Source: Coprothermobacter sp. (GTDB taxonomy: Bacteria; Coprothermobacterota; Coprothermobacteria; Coprothermobacterales; Coprothermobacteraceae). Taken from it: a stretch of 64,000 nt of DNA. The notes under the pieces were generated by a model. The model was not told the origin of the DNA, did no database searches, and saw nothing but the letters and a program-made list of their open reading frames with translations. The position numbers and the translations under genes were made by a program. How positions within the stretch are numbered: position 1 is the first letter of the stretch; each line of letters begins with the position of its first letter. Location: positions 1 through 64,000 of the forward strand of contig DUSQ01000035.1 in NCBI GenBank assembly GCA_012842545.1. Reading direction: 5' to 3'. Shown in pieces: positions 51,615 through 60,724 of the stretch.

Positions 51615-51632
51615 CAGCTAAACACCTCGCAG

Positions 51633-52361
51633 CTAAATATTCTGGTCGAACGCTTCTATTATAATAGCAAATTCTTCAACTTTTAGGCTAGCTCCGCCTA
51701 CCAAAACCCCATCTACCTCGGAGACCCTTGCAATGTCAGCAGCATTGCCTTTGTTCACACTGCCACCATAAAGAACAGGTAACTCTGCCTTAAGTAATTC
51801 CTTCACCCATGAAATGCTTTCACCAATTTCTTCCATGGTAGGCGTAACACCCGTTCCTATGGCCCAAACAGGTTCATAAGCGACAATGTCACCAGTGCTC
51901 AAAATGTCTTGTACCAAGATAAGTTGACGTTTTAGAATGTCTCTTGTTATTCCGCTTCGCCTTTCTTCTAATGTTTCTCCTACACAAAACACTACTGGAA
52001 TATCGTGTCTGTGAGCTGCTTCAACTTTCTTCATAAGCATCTCATCATTTTCAAGAAAAATATGACGCCTTTCAGAGTGACCAATAAGCACGTAATCCAC
52101 GTCAAACTCTTTCAACATGACCGGTGATATTTCTCCAGTGAAAGCACCTGAGTCTTCGTAATGCATGTTCTGAGCGCCAAACTTCAAGAAAGTACCTTTT
52201 ACAAAATCGGAGAAACCACCTAAAGCGGTAAAAGGCGGAAAAAGTGCGACCTGCACTGAAGCAGGCCGCACCAATTCTAACAGTTTATCTACGTACTCCT
52301 TAGCAAAAGCCAAGGTACCGTTCATCTTCCAGTTGCCAAAAACGTAGCGCAAAGCGATCAA
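51633..52361 (-). CDS. tpiA: Triosephosphate isomerase
   Basis: DHAP to G3P, TIM barrel, 242 residues. FGNWKMNG near residue 8-15, IGHSERR near 90 (catalytic His), AYEPVWAIGTG near 155-165 (catalytic Glu) and LYGGSVNKGNA near 200. ATG 52361 overlaps the pgk stop by 4 bases. Separate from, not fused to, pgk. Confidence 0.96.
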   Translation of the reverse strand: MIALRYVFGNWKMNGTLAFAKEYVDKLLELVRPASVQVALFPPFTALGGFSDFVKGTFLKFGAQNMHYEDSGAFTGEISPVMLKEFDVDYVLIGHSERRHIFLENDEMLMKKVEAAHRHDIPVVFCVGETLEERRSGITRDILKRQLILVQDILSTGDIVAYEPVWAIGTGVTPTMEEIGESISWVKELLKAELPVLYGGSVNKGNAADIARVSEVDGVLVGGASLKVEEFAIIIEAFDQNI

Positions 52362-53539
52362 CCCTCCACCACCAGTGGAGCAATTCCTGGAAGCAGTTTT
52401 CCTTCAAGGAACTCTAATGAAGCTCCTCCACCAGTACTCACATGAGCGAATTTATCAAAAAGCCCCATTTCCCTGACAGCGTTAGCCGTATCACCACCGC
52501 CAACTACAACGCTACCCGGGAAATCTGCCAGGAACGCACCTATTTGTTTGGTACCTTCGGCAAACTTCGGATCTTCGAAAAGCCCCAGTGGTCCGTTCCA
52601 AAAAACCGTCCTCGCTTTGACCAGTGCATTTTTGAAATCTTTAATGCTTTCAGGCCCAATGTCGTACCCAATATCCGTGGCTCCAAAATCGTTAATGTTT
52701 TTGATTTCCGTGTGTTCTCTGTTCTCATCGGCGACCACAAAGTCCTTCGCAAGGATTATCTCCTTGTTCTGTGAAGCAGCCTGCTCAAGCAGGTCTTTAG
52801 CAAATCCGGCTAAATCGTCCTCCACTATGGACTTGCCAGTTTCCTTCCCTTGAGCCTTCCAGAAAGTGAATACCATAGCTCCACCGATCACCATGCCGTC
52901 AACTTTTGGTAACAGATTTTGCAGAAGCGCAACTTTGTCGCTTACCTTAGCACCACCAAGAACAAGATAGTAGGGTCTTTGAGGGTTCTCTGTAAGCATG
53001 GATAAGTAGTTAACCTCTTTCTCCATGAGAAAGCCCGCGTATGATGGAAGAAACTTTGTTATGGCCTCCACAGTGGCATGAGCACGGTGACTAGCCGAGA
53101 ATGCATCGTTTACGAAGACTTCACCCAAGCTGGCGATCTTCTTTGCAAATTCGGCATCGTTCTTTTCTTCCTCTTCGTGGAACCGTACATTTTCGCAAAG
53201 TAGAATATCGCCAGATCTCAAACCATTCACTGCCAATTCAACTTCCTCGCCTACTACATCAGGAGCAAAAAGGATCTCTTTATGAAGAAGCTCAGCAAGT
53301 CTTTTTGCCACACCGACCAGACTGTATTTCTTGTCTCGCTTGCCCTTGGGCCTACCCAGGTGTGAGATTAGTATGATTTTTGCTCCATTTTCCACCAAAT
53401 ACTCAATGGTGGGAAGAGCCGCCCTTATGCGAAAGTCATCTGCAACGTTGCCTTCTGCATCCAAAGGTACATTGAAGTCGACTCGAACAATGACGCGCTT
53501 ATTCCTGACCTCAGCCTCTCGGATGCTTCTTAACTTCAT
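52358..53539 (-). CDS. pgk: Phosphoglycerate kinase
   Basis: 393 residues from ATG 53539 (MKLRSIREAE), with GAGGCC upstream and 1 base after the gap stop. RVDFNVPLDAEGNV near 21-35, ISHLGRPKG near 60, VNDAFSASHRAHAT near 160, GGAKVSDKV and the GGGDTANAV/STGGGASLEFLEG C-terminal nucleotide loop are intact. Makes ATP from 1,3-bisphosphoglycerate. Confidence 0.96.
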   Translation of the reverse strand: MKLRSIREAEVRNKRVIVRVDFNVPLDAEGNVADDFRIRAALPTIEYLVENGAKIILISHLGRPKGKRDKKYSLVGVAKRLAELLHKEILFAPDVVGEEVELAVNGLRSGDILLCENVRFHEEEEKNDAEFAKKIASLGEVFVNDAFSASHRAHATVEAITKFLPSYAGFLMEKEVNYLSMLTENPQRPYYLVLGGAKVSDKVALLQNLLPKVDGMVIGGAMVFTFWKAQGKETGKSIVEDDLAGFAKDLLEQAASQNKEIILAKDFVVADENREHTEIKNINDFGATDIGYDIGPESIKDFKNALVKARTVFWNGPLGLFEDPKFAEGTKQIGAFLADFPGSVVVGGGDTANAVREMGLFDKFAHVSTGGGASLEFLEGKLLPGIAPLVVEG

Positions 53540-53540
53540 A

Positions 53541-54603
<1,063 letters not shown>

Positions 54604-54627
54604 GCGACTTTTATGCGATCGAGCTTT

Positions 54628-55626
54628 TTAGTCCTGCAAATATTCGGCCACCAGGTGTCTGTATTTATTCACAGTACGCCGGGAAAACTTCCAACCCCTG
54701 CGAAGTCGAAGTAACTGAGCAACTTGTGCATCGGTTGCTGTGGGCATTGATTTCAATATGTTGATTATTTCCAGCATCAATTCTTCCTGTGGTACACCTT
54801 TCACACTCCTACCAAAGTACTGCTCCACAGGGTAAACCTTGCCTTCAAAAGTAAATGCCTTGCTTCTAACCAAACGTGATACCGTGGACTTTGAAACTCC
54901 CAGTTCATGAGCGGCATTATCCAACGTTATAAAGCAGGGCTCATGTGCGAGAATCTTGTCACCACAGTGCTGGATAAGGAACTTTCCAAGCCTCATTATC
55001 AAGTCTTTTCTGTATTCAGCAACCATCCTCGGAATACCTTGTGTATTCTGTATCAGATATTCGTATTTGTCACTAACATTAACTTCAAGTTGACCATCCA
55101 CAAGCTCCAAGGCAAAATCTGGAGTGGTCGCTCTGGAGCGTTCTTCGGGTAAATCTATGGGGTGATCACGCAAATCCAGTTTTAGGTCCCTGAGCAACTG
55201 CCTAAATTCTCGTTGACTTAGCGAACCTAGCCCAAATGGCTCCACTTCCCTCATAAGTTTCTTTCGTACCTCAATGACGTACTCCACGTCCACTTCCAAC
55301 TGCTCAGCCAATTCGGTCAAATCTGATCCAAGATAACCAAGGTGATCCAATGATCCAAGTAATCTATGCACTACTGGAAGTTCCTTTTCATCAAAAAGCA
55401 TATCTACTTGCGCTTCTACCATGTCCCAATCGATCGTCTGTCCCACACCAGAAGGAACAGTCTCTTCAACCAATTCCTCTGGGCCAAAACCGCCATAGCG
55501 CAGCAAGAATTCAGTAAAAGGAAGTTCCAACCCTTCAGAAAGATGAGGCCTAAGTGTCTGTTTCCCTTTTAATGTGAGCCGTTGTTTTGCTTTGGGCTTC
55601 TGTCTACCTTTACCGCTATTCGCCAC
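54628..55626 (-). CDS. rpoN: RNA polymerase sigma-54 factor, short form
   Basis: 332 residues, while usual RpoN is about 430-480. RpoN box SRRTVNKYRHL at about 315-325 (canonical ARRTVAKYRE), the core-binding and HTH domain with LDNAAHELGVSKSTVSRL near 240-257. N-terminal region I is reduced: LTLKGKQTLRPHLSEGLELP (about 17-36) still resembles its hydrophobic repeat, but the Gln-rich segment and acidic region II are nearly absent. It overlaps the whiA stop by 11 bases. No bacterial enhancer-binding protein is in the window. Confidence 0.88.
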   Translation of the reverse strand: MANSGKGRQKPKAKQRLTLKGKQTLRPHLSEGLELPFTEFLLRYGGFGPEELVEETVPSGVGQTIDWDMVEAQVDMLFDEKELPVVHRLLGSLDHLGYLGSDLTELAEQLEVDVEYVIEVRKKLMREVEPFGLGSLSQREFRQLLRDLKLDLRDHPIDLPEERSRATTPDFALELVDGQLEVNVSDKYEYLIQNTQGIPRMVAEYRKDLIMRLGKFLIQHCGDKILAHEPCFITLDNAAHELGVSKSTVSRLVRSKAFTFEGKVYPVEQYFGRSVKGVPQEELMLEIINILKSMPTATDAQVAQLLRLRRGWKFSRRTVNKYRHLVAEYLQD

Positions 55627-56449
55627 TTAGCTTCTCCTCAATGTTTCTTAATGCTCGAGCCACCTTGCTCTTGGATACGCCCAGCTTTTCAGCCATGTCA
55701 CCATAGGAGAACTCAGGATGCTCGACACGCAACTTCAAGACAGCATACTCAACATCAGTCAACTTGGTCAAATCGCCAGTTTCAAAAAGCTTTTTGTGAA
55801 ACTCATACTTTACCACCTGACGCTTCAAATTAGCGTTATCACAGTTTGCTAAACGCTGGGCTGCGAGCTTTTTCTCTCGCATGAAATGGTGCGCATAAAT
55901 CTCCTCCCTGGTTTTCACCGCGCCTAAACCATCAACAAACTTGTAAAGTGCTTCATAAGATCTTAAATGAATAGTGTTTGTACTCTGCTTAGTAATGAGG
56001 TAAACCGCTCCAACACGCTTTGAAAGCCATTGTTCAACCTTCTTAGCTTGTTCCAAAACTTCTACGTCCAACGTAGCATGGTACCATGGGTTAAGATCAG
56101 ATATGTATCCAGTGCTCAGCATTATGCCCCTTATGATATGCCAATCAAGACTGCCAGTGACCAATGCAGAGACCAAGTCAAAGATGTCTTTAGGGAGATG
56201 ACTCTTTAGCACATATGTTTGACGAGAAGATGCGGAGCGCTTTCGGTGGAACTGTACTTCATAAGTCCCTTGTAACATTTCCATGACCTGGATCGCTCTT
56301 CTCACGGGCTGTGCCCGTCTAAAACTCACAAACACATTGCCCTGAAAGTCTATTTCCCCAGAGCCCAACAAAAAACCAACTAACTCGGAAAGAGGATTCG
56401 TGATCTCTAAAGTAGAAATCTCGTTCCAGAAATTCTCACTAATTGACAC
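55616..56449 (-). CDS. whiA: DNA-binding protein WhiA
   Basis: 277 residues: LAGLIDADG-like N-terminal domain (1-190) and C-terminal helix-turn-helix (LKLRVEHPEFSYGDMAEKLGVSKSKVARALRNIEE; key block LGVSKSKVARAL). NCDNANLKRQV near 200 matches the conserved WhiA linker signature. The LAGLIDADG nuclease residues are not expected to be active in WhiA. Downstream of rapZ (11-base overlap), the usual place; the gluP/yvcK gene normally between them is absent here. Confidence 0.92.
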   Translation of the reverse strand: MSISENFWNEISTLEITNPLSELVGFLLGSGEIDFQGNVFVSFRRAQPVRRAIQVMEMLQGTYEVQFHRKRSASSRQTYVLKSHLPKDIFDLVSALVTGSLDWHIIRGIMLSTGYISDLNPWYHATLDVEVLEQAKKVEQWLSKRVGAVYLITKQSTNTIHLRSYEALYKFVDGLGAVKTREEIYAHHFMREKKLAAQRLANCDNANLKRQVVKYEFHKKLFETGDLTKLTDVEYAVLKLRVEHPEFSYGDMAEKLGVSKSKVARALRNIEEKLSGE

Positions 56450-57308
56450 TACCTAACTCGCGGTGCCACGTAATGACTTTGTGGCCGTTTTTTGTAAGCT
56501 GATCGTTCAAATCCCTAACCACCAAAACACTACGATGCTGGCCTCCAGTGCAACCCACACCTATAACCAAATAGGGTTTACCTAGCTTTATATGCTCATG
56601 ATAACTTCTTTCCGCCAGTTCAACCCATAGCTTCAAGAAATGCTCGTAATTTCCGTCTCCTCTAACATAGTCTGCCACAGATTCGTCTAGACCAGTTAAT
56701 GTACGTAACTCGTCCACGTAATAAGGGTTCCGAAATACCCTGGCATCATAAACCATGTCAGCATTAGTAGGAAGTCCCCGCTGATAGCTAAAACTTATCA
56801 AGTAAAACTCGGGCCCCCTATCCTTCCCAATAAAGTTCTCTACTTGATAAACCAAATCACGTTCTTTCATGCCCGTGGTGTCAATAACTATGTCGCTTAC
56901 ATCTCGAAGCTCCGACATGAGCTCTTTTTCTCTCTCAATGGCTTCTATGAGTGCCAGGCGACTGCCTGTTGCGTGAACCAACGGGTGCAAGTGCCGAGTT
57001 AAGTTAAATCTGGAAAGCAATGTGTCGGTACTAGCCTCGAGGAAAATTACGCTCAAGGGCATCCTGTGCTTTAAATCCATCAGATCGTTAACAAACTTCG
57101 AAACTTCTCCCTGGTGCCGCAAACTCCGGCTATCCACCACCACAGCCACCAGTTGTTCTTGATTCTTTGCCTCATAAAGCTCTAGCAGATTGTGAAGCAG
57201 GTCCACAGGAACGTTATCCACAACTACATAACCCAAGTCCTCTAACGCTTTGGAAACTGTGGATTTACCAGCTCCAGAAAGTCCCGTTACTACTATTACT
57301 TTTTGCAT
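56439..57308 (-). CDS. rapZ: RNase adapter protein RapZ (YvcJ)
   Basis: P-loop protein, 289 residues. Walker A GLSGAGKST at about 9-17, VVDNVPVDLL near 30, and C-terminal VIGVGCTGGQHRSV with the binding site for RNA or GlcN-6-P, near 248-260. Role in Gram-positives (YvcJ) is less clear than in E. coli. ATG 57308; overlaps the MGMT gene by 44 bases. Confidence 0.94.
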   Translation of the reverse strand: MQKVIVVTGLSGAGKSTVSKALEDLGYVVVDNVPVDLLHNLLELYEAKNQEQLVAVVVDSRSLRHQGEVSKFVNDLMDLKHRMPLSVIFLEASTDTLLSRFNLTRHLHPLVHATGSRLALIEAIEREKELMSELRDVSDIVIDTTGMKERDLVYQVENFIGKDRGPEFYLISFSYQRGLPTNADMVYDARVFRNPYYVDELRTLTGLDESVADYVRGDGNYEHFLKLWVELAERSYHEHIKLGKPYLVIGVGCTGGQHRSVLVVRDLNDQLTKNGHKVITWHRELGSVN

Positions 57309-57768
57309 TATTTAATTCCCACTCCAATATGACCTTCTTCCATTTTACCTCAGGTGAGTAGCCACCCAAGCTTTTTTGTCCTACCACACGGTGACAAGGA
57401 ATGATTATGGGAAACTTGTTCGTTCTCATGTAAACCCCAACAGCCCGCGGACTGCAACCGCAAATGGCACCCAAATGCCCATAGGTAATCGTGGATCCAA
57501 TAGAAGTTGTTGCACTTAACGTGCGATAAACCTCGCCCCTCTTTTCTGTACAGCCGCTCCAGTCGATTAAATCAAGCACTGGTGTCGGCTCCCACAGTCC
57601 AGCTGAGTACTTATCCAGGAAATCCTTTAAGATCCCGCTTGGGACTTCAACTACGTCAGGCTCTACCTCTTGTAACCAAGTACGTGTTAAGCGCTCCGAA
57701 TCGGTAAGGACAATTAACCAAAGACCGAAGGGCAGTTTATAAGTGTAGATGCGCTCTGAGTTCTTCAT
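57265..57768 (-). CDS. ogt: Methylated-DNA-[protein]-cysteine S-methyltransferase
   Basis: Removes alkyl groups from O6-alkylguanine in DNA, suicide enzyme. 167 residues from ATG 57768 (MKNSERIYTYKLP) with GGGAGCTGT upstream; a start at 57846 would overlap coaE more. Active-site IIPCHRVVG near 135, preceded by HTH-like TYGHLGAICGCSPRAVGVYM and followed by LGGYSPEVKWKK. The C-terminal NNAKSNSSNGTFWSW lies inside the 44-base overlap with rapZ, so its last 15 residues are dictated partly by that reading frame. Confidence 0.92.
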   Translation of the reverse strand: MKNSERIYTYKLPFGLWLIVLTDSERLTRTWLQEVEPDVVEVPSGILKDFLDKYSAGLWEPTPVLDLIDWSGCTEKRGEVYRTLSATTSIGSTITYGHLGAICGCSPRAVGVYMRTNKFPIIIPCHRVVGQKSLGGYSPEVKWKKVILEWELNNAKSNSSNGTFWSW

Positions 57769-58285
57769 ACAGCTCCCTAGAAGTCTTTTCCGGGGTTCCA
57801 ACCAAGAGAATGTCCACTTTTGAGGGATCAAAAATACCTGTTTCAATTTGCCGTTGTAAGATACTCAGGCTGTAGGAAAAAGCTTTGCCCATACGACTGG
57901 AGCTTCGTCTTATGGCTTCCTCGAGGGGGTGGAACGTCACCCAGGTTACTAGGTCGCATACCCTTTGCAAATCAAGTCTGAGCAGTAAGCTTCCCTCAAT
58001 AATCCGTAAAGGTGCAGCACATGCTTGAAGTCGCCGCAAAGTTTCATCCACCAAATAAGGTTTGAAGATGTTATCCAAGTCTTCCCACAAAGATGGATTC
58101 TCTGTAAGCTTTAAGGCAATTTCACTGCGCTGAGACGTACCAAAGGCCTCTTCTAAAGCAGAGGAGACCTCATGCACTTCATAAAGTTCATGGCTTATGG
58201 AATCCAAACTTAGGACAGCAGCTCCCATTTCCTGTTCGAAGTAAGAACAGATGGTGCTTTTGCCAACACCGATCCAACCACCCAT
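57737..58285 (-). CDS. coaE: Dephospho-CoA kinase
   Basis: Last step of CoA synthesis. 182 residues. P-loop WIGVGKST at about 4-11 (canonical GGIGSGKS), LDSISHELYE near 25-35 for CoA binding, and VTWVTFHPLEEAIRRSSSRMG near 115. The start ATG 58285 has almost no leader sequence before the P-loop (MGGWIGVGKST) and no ribosome site; a CTG two codons further upstream could extend it slightly (LGMGGWIG). Overlaps the MGMT start by 32 bases. Confidence 0.9.
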   Translation of the reverse strand: MGGWIGVGKSTICSYFEQEMGAAVLSLDSISHELYEVHEVSSALEEAFGTSQRSEIALKLTENPSLWEDLDNIFKPYLVDETLRRLQACAAPLRIIEGSLLLRLDLQRVCDLVTWVTFHPLEEAIRRSSSRMGKAFSYSLSILQRQIETGIFDPSKVDILLVGTPEKTSRELYEELRAHLHL

Positions 58286-58296
58286 GCCCAGTGTAA

Positions 58297-59409
58297 CTAC
58301 TGCTGCACTCGTAAAACTTCACCTTCCAGGGCTACACTTGTAGCAGCGTTCATAATAGCCAAAGCTTCGTCAGCAGTGACATCCACTACGACGTCATCCA
58401 CCAATACCTTCTTTGGAACTTGATTAGTATCCATTCCATTTAAAAAACGTTGAGCATAAAGCAAGTTAGAACTTCTAATGGGATCATCACGTTCAACAAA
58501 TGCGAAAGGAAATGGTTCCCCCACAATAGTGGGGTCCGAAAGACATTGCCAAGGAAGTCTGTCCAGATCTTCCAGACCAAACAAACCCACCTGTACTTTT
58601 CTCGTTCCCAAAACTCTTAGAAACGGACCAATAAGAGAATCGAATTCCAACTCTTCCAAAATACTTAAATCGTTAGACGGCTTCACTCTTAGGAGCAATG
58701 TGTCATATGGTACAGGAAAATCTTCCAAGGTAATTAGTTGCAAGTTCCTTTCAAGCACACTGCCGAATTTGTCAAGTAGCTCTTCTCTACTGAATTCTTT
58801 TACCAAAGCACTGGCTGTCTTGGGCCCGATTCCGTTCACACCCGGGATGTTATCGGCGCTATCTCCCACCAAAGACTTGTAGTCCACAAAGCGTTCAGGA
58901 GCAAATCCAAATTCATCCAAGAAAGTCTTATAATCGTAGTGTTTAACTTGGGTAATACCCTTCTTAAAAGTTACAACTCTGGTGTTCTGCGTAATCAACT
59001 GCATCATGTCAGTATCAGAAGTATAGATCTCAACTTGAAAGTTCCAGCTTTCAAAAAAATGCGTTAGCGAACATATGGCGTCATCAGCCTCTTTCCCATC
59101 ATACACTACGTAAGGAATAGAAAGCTGTGTGAGTACATCAGGTAACCTCTCTCTTTGCCAATGAAGCTCGTCAGGAGCTTTAGGTCTGTTGCTTTTGTAC
59201 TCTTTAAATACTAATGTACGAGCCAGGGTCCCCTTAGCATCCCCCACAATGATAAAGTGGCTGTGTGGTTCACCAAGAAGTTTTGACACGATGCGCAAGA
59301 AACCATAAATCCCCCCTGTGGGGAAACCGTCTTTTGTACTAAGCTTTGGCAAAGCATAGTAAGATCTGTAAAGCAAAGAATTGCTGTCCACTAAAATGAC
59401 TTTCTTCAT
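58297..59409 (-). CDS. Stand-alone 5'-3' exonuclease (Pol I N-terminal type)
   Basis: 370 residues. FEN/5'-nuclease core (1-270): LVDSNSLLYRSYYALP, DAKGTLARTLVFKEYK (Asp and Arg kept), GKEADDAICS, TSDTDMMQLI (metal Asp residues), VDYKSLVGDSADNIPGVNGIG (shown by GDSADN and PGVNGIGPKTA). Residues about 300-370 have no counterpart in short flap nucleases; the ending TADEALAIMNAATSVALEGE resembles the start of a Pol I 3'-5' exonuclease domain and then the gene stops. No polymerase part is present; coaE follows, the same order as after polA in other bacteria. Confidence 0.9.
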   Translation of the reverse strand: MKKVILVDSNSLLYRSYYALPKLSTKDGFPTGGIYGFLRIVSKLLGEPHSHFIIVGDAKGTLARTLVFKEYKSNRPKAPDELHWQRERLPDVLTQLSIPYVVYDGKEADDAICSLTHFFESWNFQVEIYTSDTDMMQLITQNTRVVTFKKGITQVKHYDYKTFLDEFGFAPERFVDYKSLVGDSADNIPGVNGIGPKTASALVKEFSREELLDKFGSVLERNLQLITLEDFPVPYDTLLLRVKPSNDLSILEELEFDSLIGPFLRVLGTRKVQVGLFGLEDLDRLPWQCLSDPTIVGEPFPFAFVERDDPIRSSNLLYAQRFLNGMDTNQVPKKVLVDDVVVDVTADEALAIMNAATSVALEGEVLRVQQ

Positions 59410-60398
59410 TCCACGGCCTTCTCGATTTCTGACATCATTTTCTCGGCTTTTGCCTTTTGGTCAATGGAAAAATGTACCAACTTGTCGCTAATCTTTTCAG
59501 CATCTTTCAAAAGTGCGGCTAGCTTTGCTTTTGCCTCAGTTATGTTTTTTGCAAGCAGAGCGTCTTCGGGCAAACCTAAGGCTGCAGCTAACTCTCTTGC
59601 ATACTCGGTAAGCTTCACGTCATAGGGAATGGCAATAAAAGGCAAGCCTGCAATGGTAGCAAGAATTCCCGCATGTAGTCTGCCTACAACAGCTCCTTTG
59701 TACTGTTTGAACAAGCTTATTATCTCCAGCACGCCCAATTCTAATCCGTCTATGAACGTCCCACCCGCAGCGGCAGTCATGGGTAGGTCTTTTCCAGGAA
59801 AGAAAATGACCATGTTGCCATCCACCTGATCCACGTCCAGGTTTTCCCACTTGTGACTTGGAATATAAAGCACTGAATCGAAGACAGGTTTGTACCCAAA
59901 ATACTGTTCGCCTGCCACTGTAAACACAACATCAGCAGCCAAATCACAACACACACCACGACTCTGCAGCCAGTGGTAAGAATACTCATCCCTGACATAT
60001 TTGCCATCTGCCATACGAAACGCTTTTACCGTCAACCTTTCACTTATGCTCCGGTTTATGGGACCTATGCCAATCCCGTAAAGATAAACTTTCTTACCAA
60101 AAAGCTTACCCAAGAATGGAGCCAAAAAGTAGTAAAACAAACTTTTGAAGCTGGTAGCATCTTGAAAAAGCCCCCCTGGGCCCTCCAGCACCACGTCACT
60201 TCTAACCAGTTCTCTAACCAACGTGAGTGGCTCAGCTTTCACAGATCTCACGTGAAAGTTCTTCATGGTATTTTCGGGGTTCTTGGACGCAACTGTTATG
60301 TGGGCTTTATGCTTTAACCTGGGTAATACTATTTCCAGAAAACCTTCATCACCCACATTGAAGCCACCCCAATACCCTACCATTAAGACCTTTTTCAT
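59406..60398 (-). CDS. CsaB-like polysaccharide pyruvyl transferase
   Basis: Adds pyruvate ketals to cell-wall polysaccharide, which allows S-layer (SLH) anchoring in several Gram-positives. 330 residues from ATG 60398 (MKKVLMVGYWGG); 60395 is the preceding gene's stop (overlap ATGA). GYWGGFNVGDE, GPGGLFQDATS near 88, YLYGIGIGP near 117, ADVVFTVA near 170, VVGRLHAGILATIAGLPFIA near 255-274 and the KLTEYARELAAALGL end match the CsaB group. Follows murA and a small unknown gene. Confidence 0.88.
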   Translation of the reverse strand: MKKVLMVGYWGGFNVGDEGFLEIVLPRLKHKAHITVASKNPENTMKNFHVRSVKAEPLTLVRELVRSDVVLEGPGGLFQDATSFKSLFYYFLAPFLGKLFGKKVYLYGIGIGPINRSISERLTVKAFRMADGKYVRDEYSYHWLQSRGVCCDLAADVVFTVAGEQYFGYKPVFDSVLYIPSHKWENLDVDQVDGNMVIFFPGKDLPMTAAAGGTFIDGLELGVLEIISLFKQYKGAVVGRLHAGILATIAGLPFIAIPYDVKLTEYARELAAALGLPEDALLAKNITEAKAKLAALLKDAEKISDKLVHFSIDQKAKAEKMMSEIEKAVE

Positions 60399-60724
60399 CT
60401 GTAACCCTGCTTCTTCCTCCAACTGACTTGCTTCAACATGAAGAGTATATCCGACTCAGAACTGGGAAGAGTAAAGATCTGCCATGGTTTGTAGCCGGCC
60501 TCCAAAGCAGCGTCACGAAGCTGTTCTGGTACAATAAGGATCGCCTTATCGTGATAAATGATTTTCCCTTTATCCCAGTAGTAAACATCACAGTTTTTCT
60601 TTTTAAGTCTACCCACCTTTAGCGGAACTTTGAGTTCGTGCAGCCAATCCTTAAGGGCAGCCTTGACTGCAATGACAGGAGCTGCACTCTTATCAATTTC
60701 AAGCAATATTGACTGCTTCTTCAT
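60395..60724 (-). CDS. Small hypothetical protein between murA and csaB
   Basis: 109 residues, no signal peptide or membrane segment, Lys-rich. Blocks KVPLKVGRLKKKNCDVYYWDK and IVPEQLRDAALEAGYKPWQIF and LPSSESDILFMLKQ show no family I recognise. Overlaps the end of murA by 26 bases and csaB start by 4 bases, so co-translation with both is likely. A role in cell-surface polymer synthesis is guesswork. Confidence 0.6.
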   Translation of the reverse strand: MKKQSILLEIDKSAAPVIAVKAALKDWLHELKVPLKVGRLKKKNCDVYYWDKGKIIYHDKAILIVPEQLRDAALEAGYKPWQIFTLPSSESDILFMLKQVSWRKKQGYR

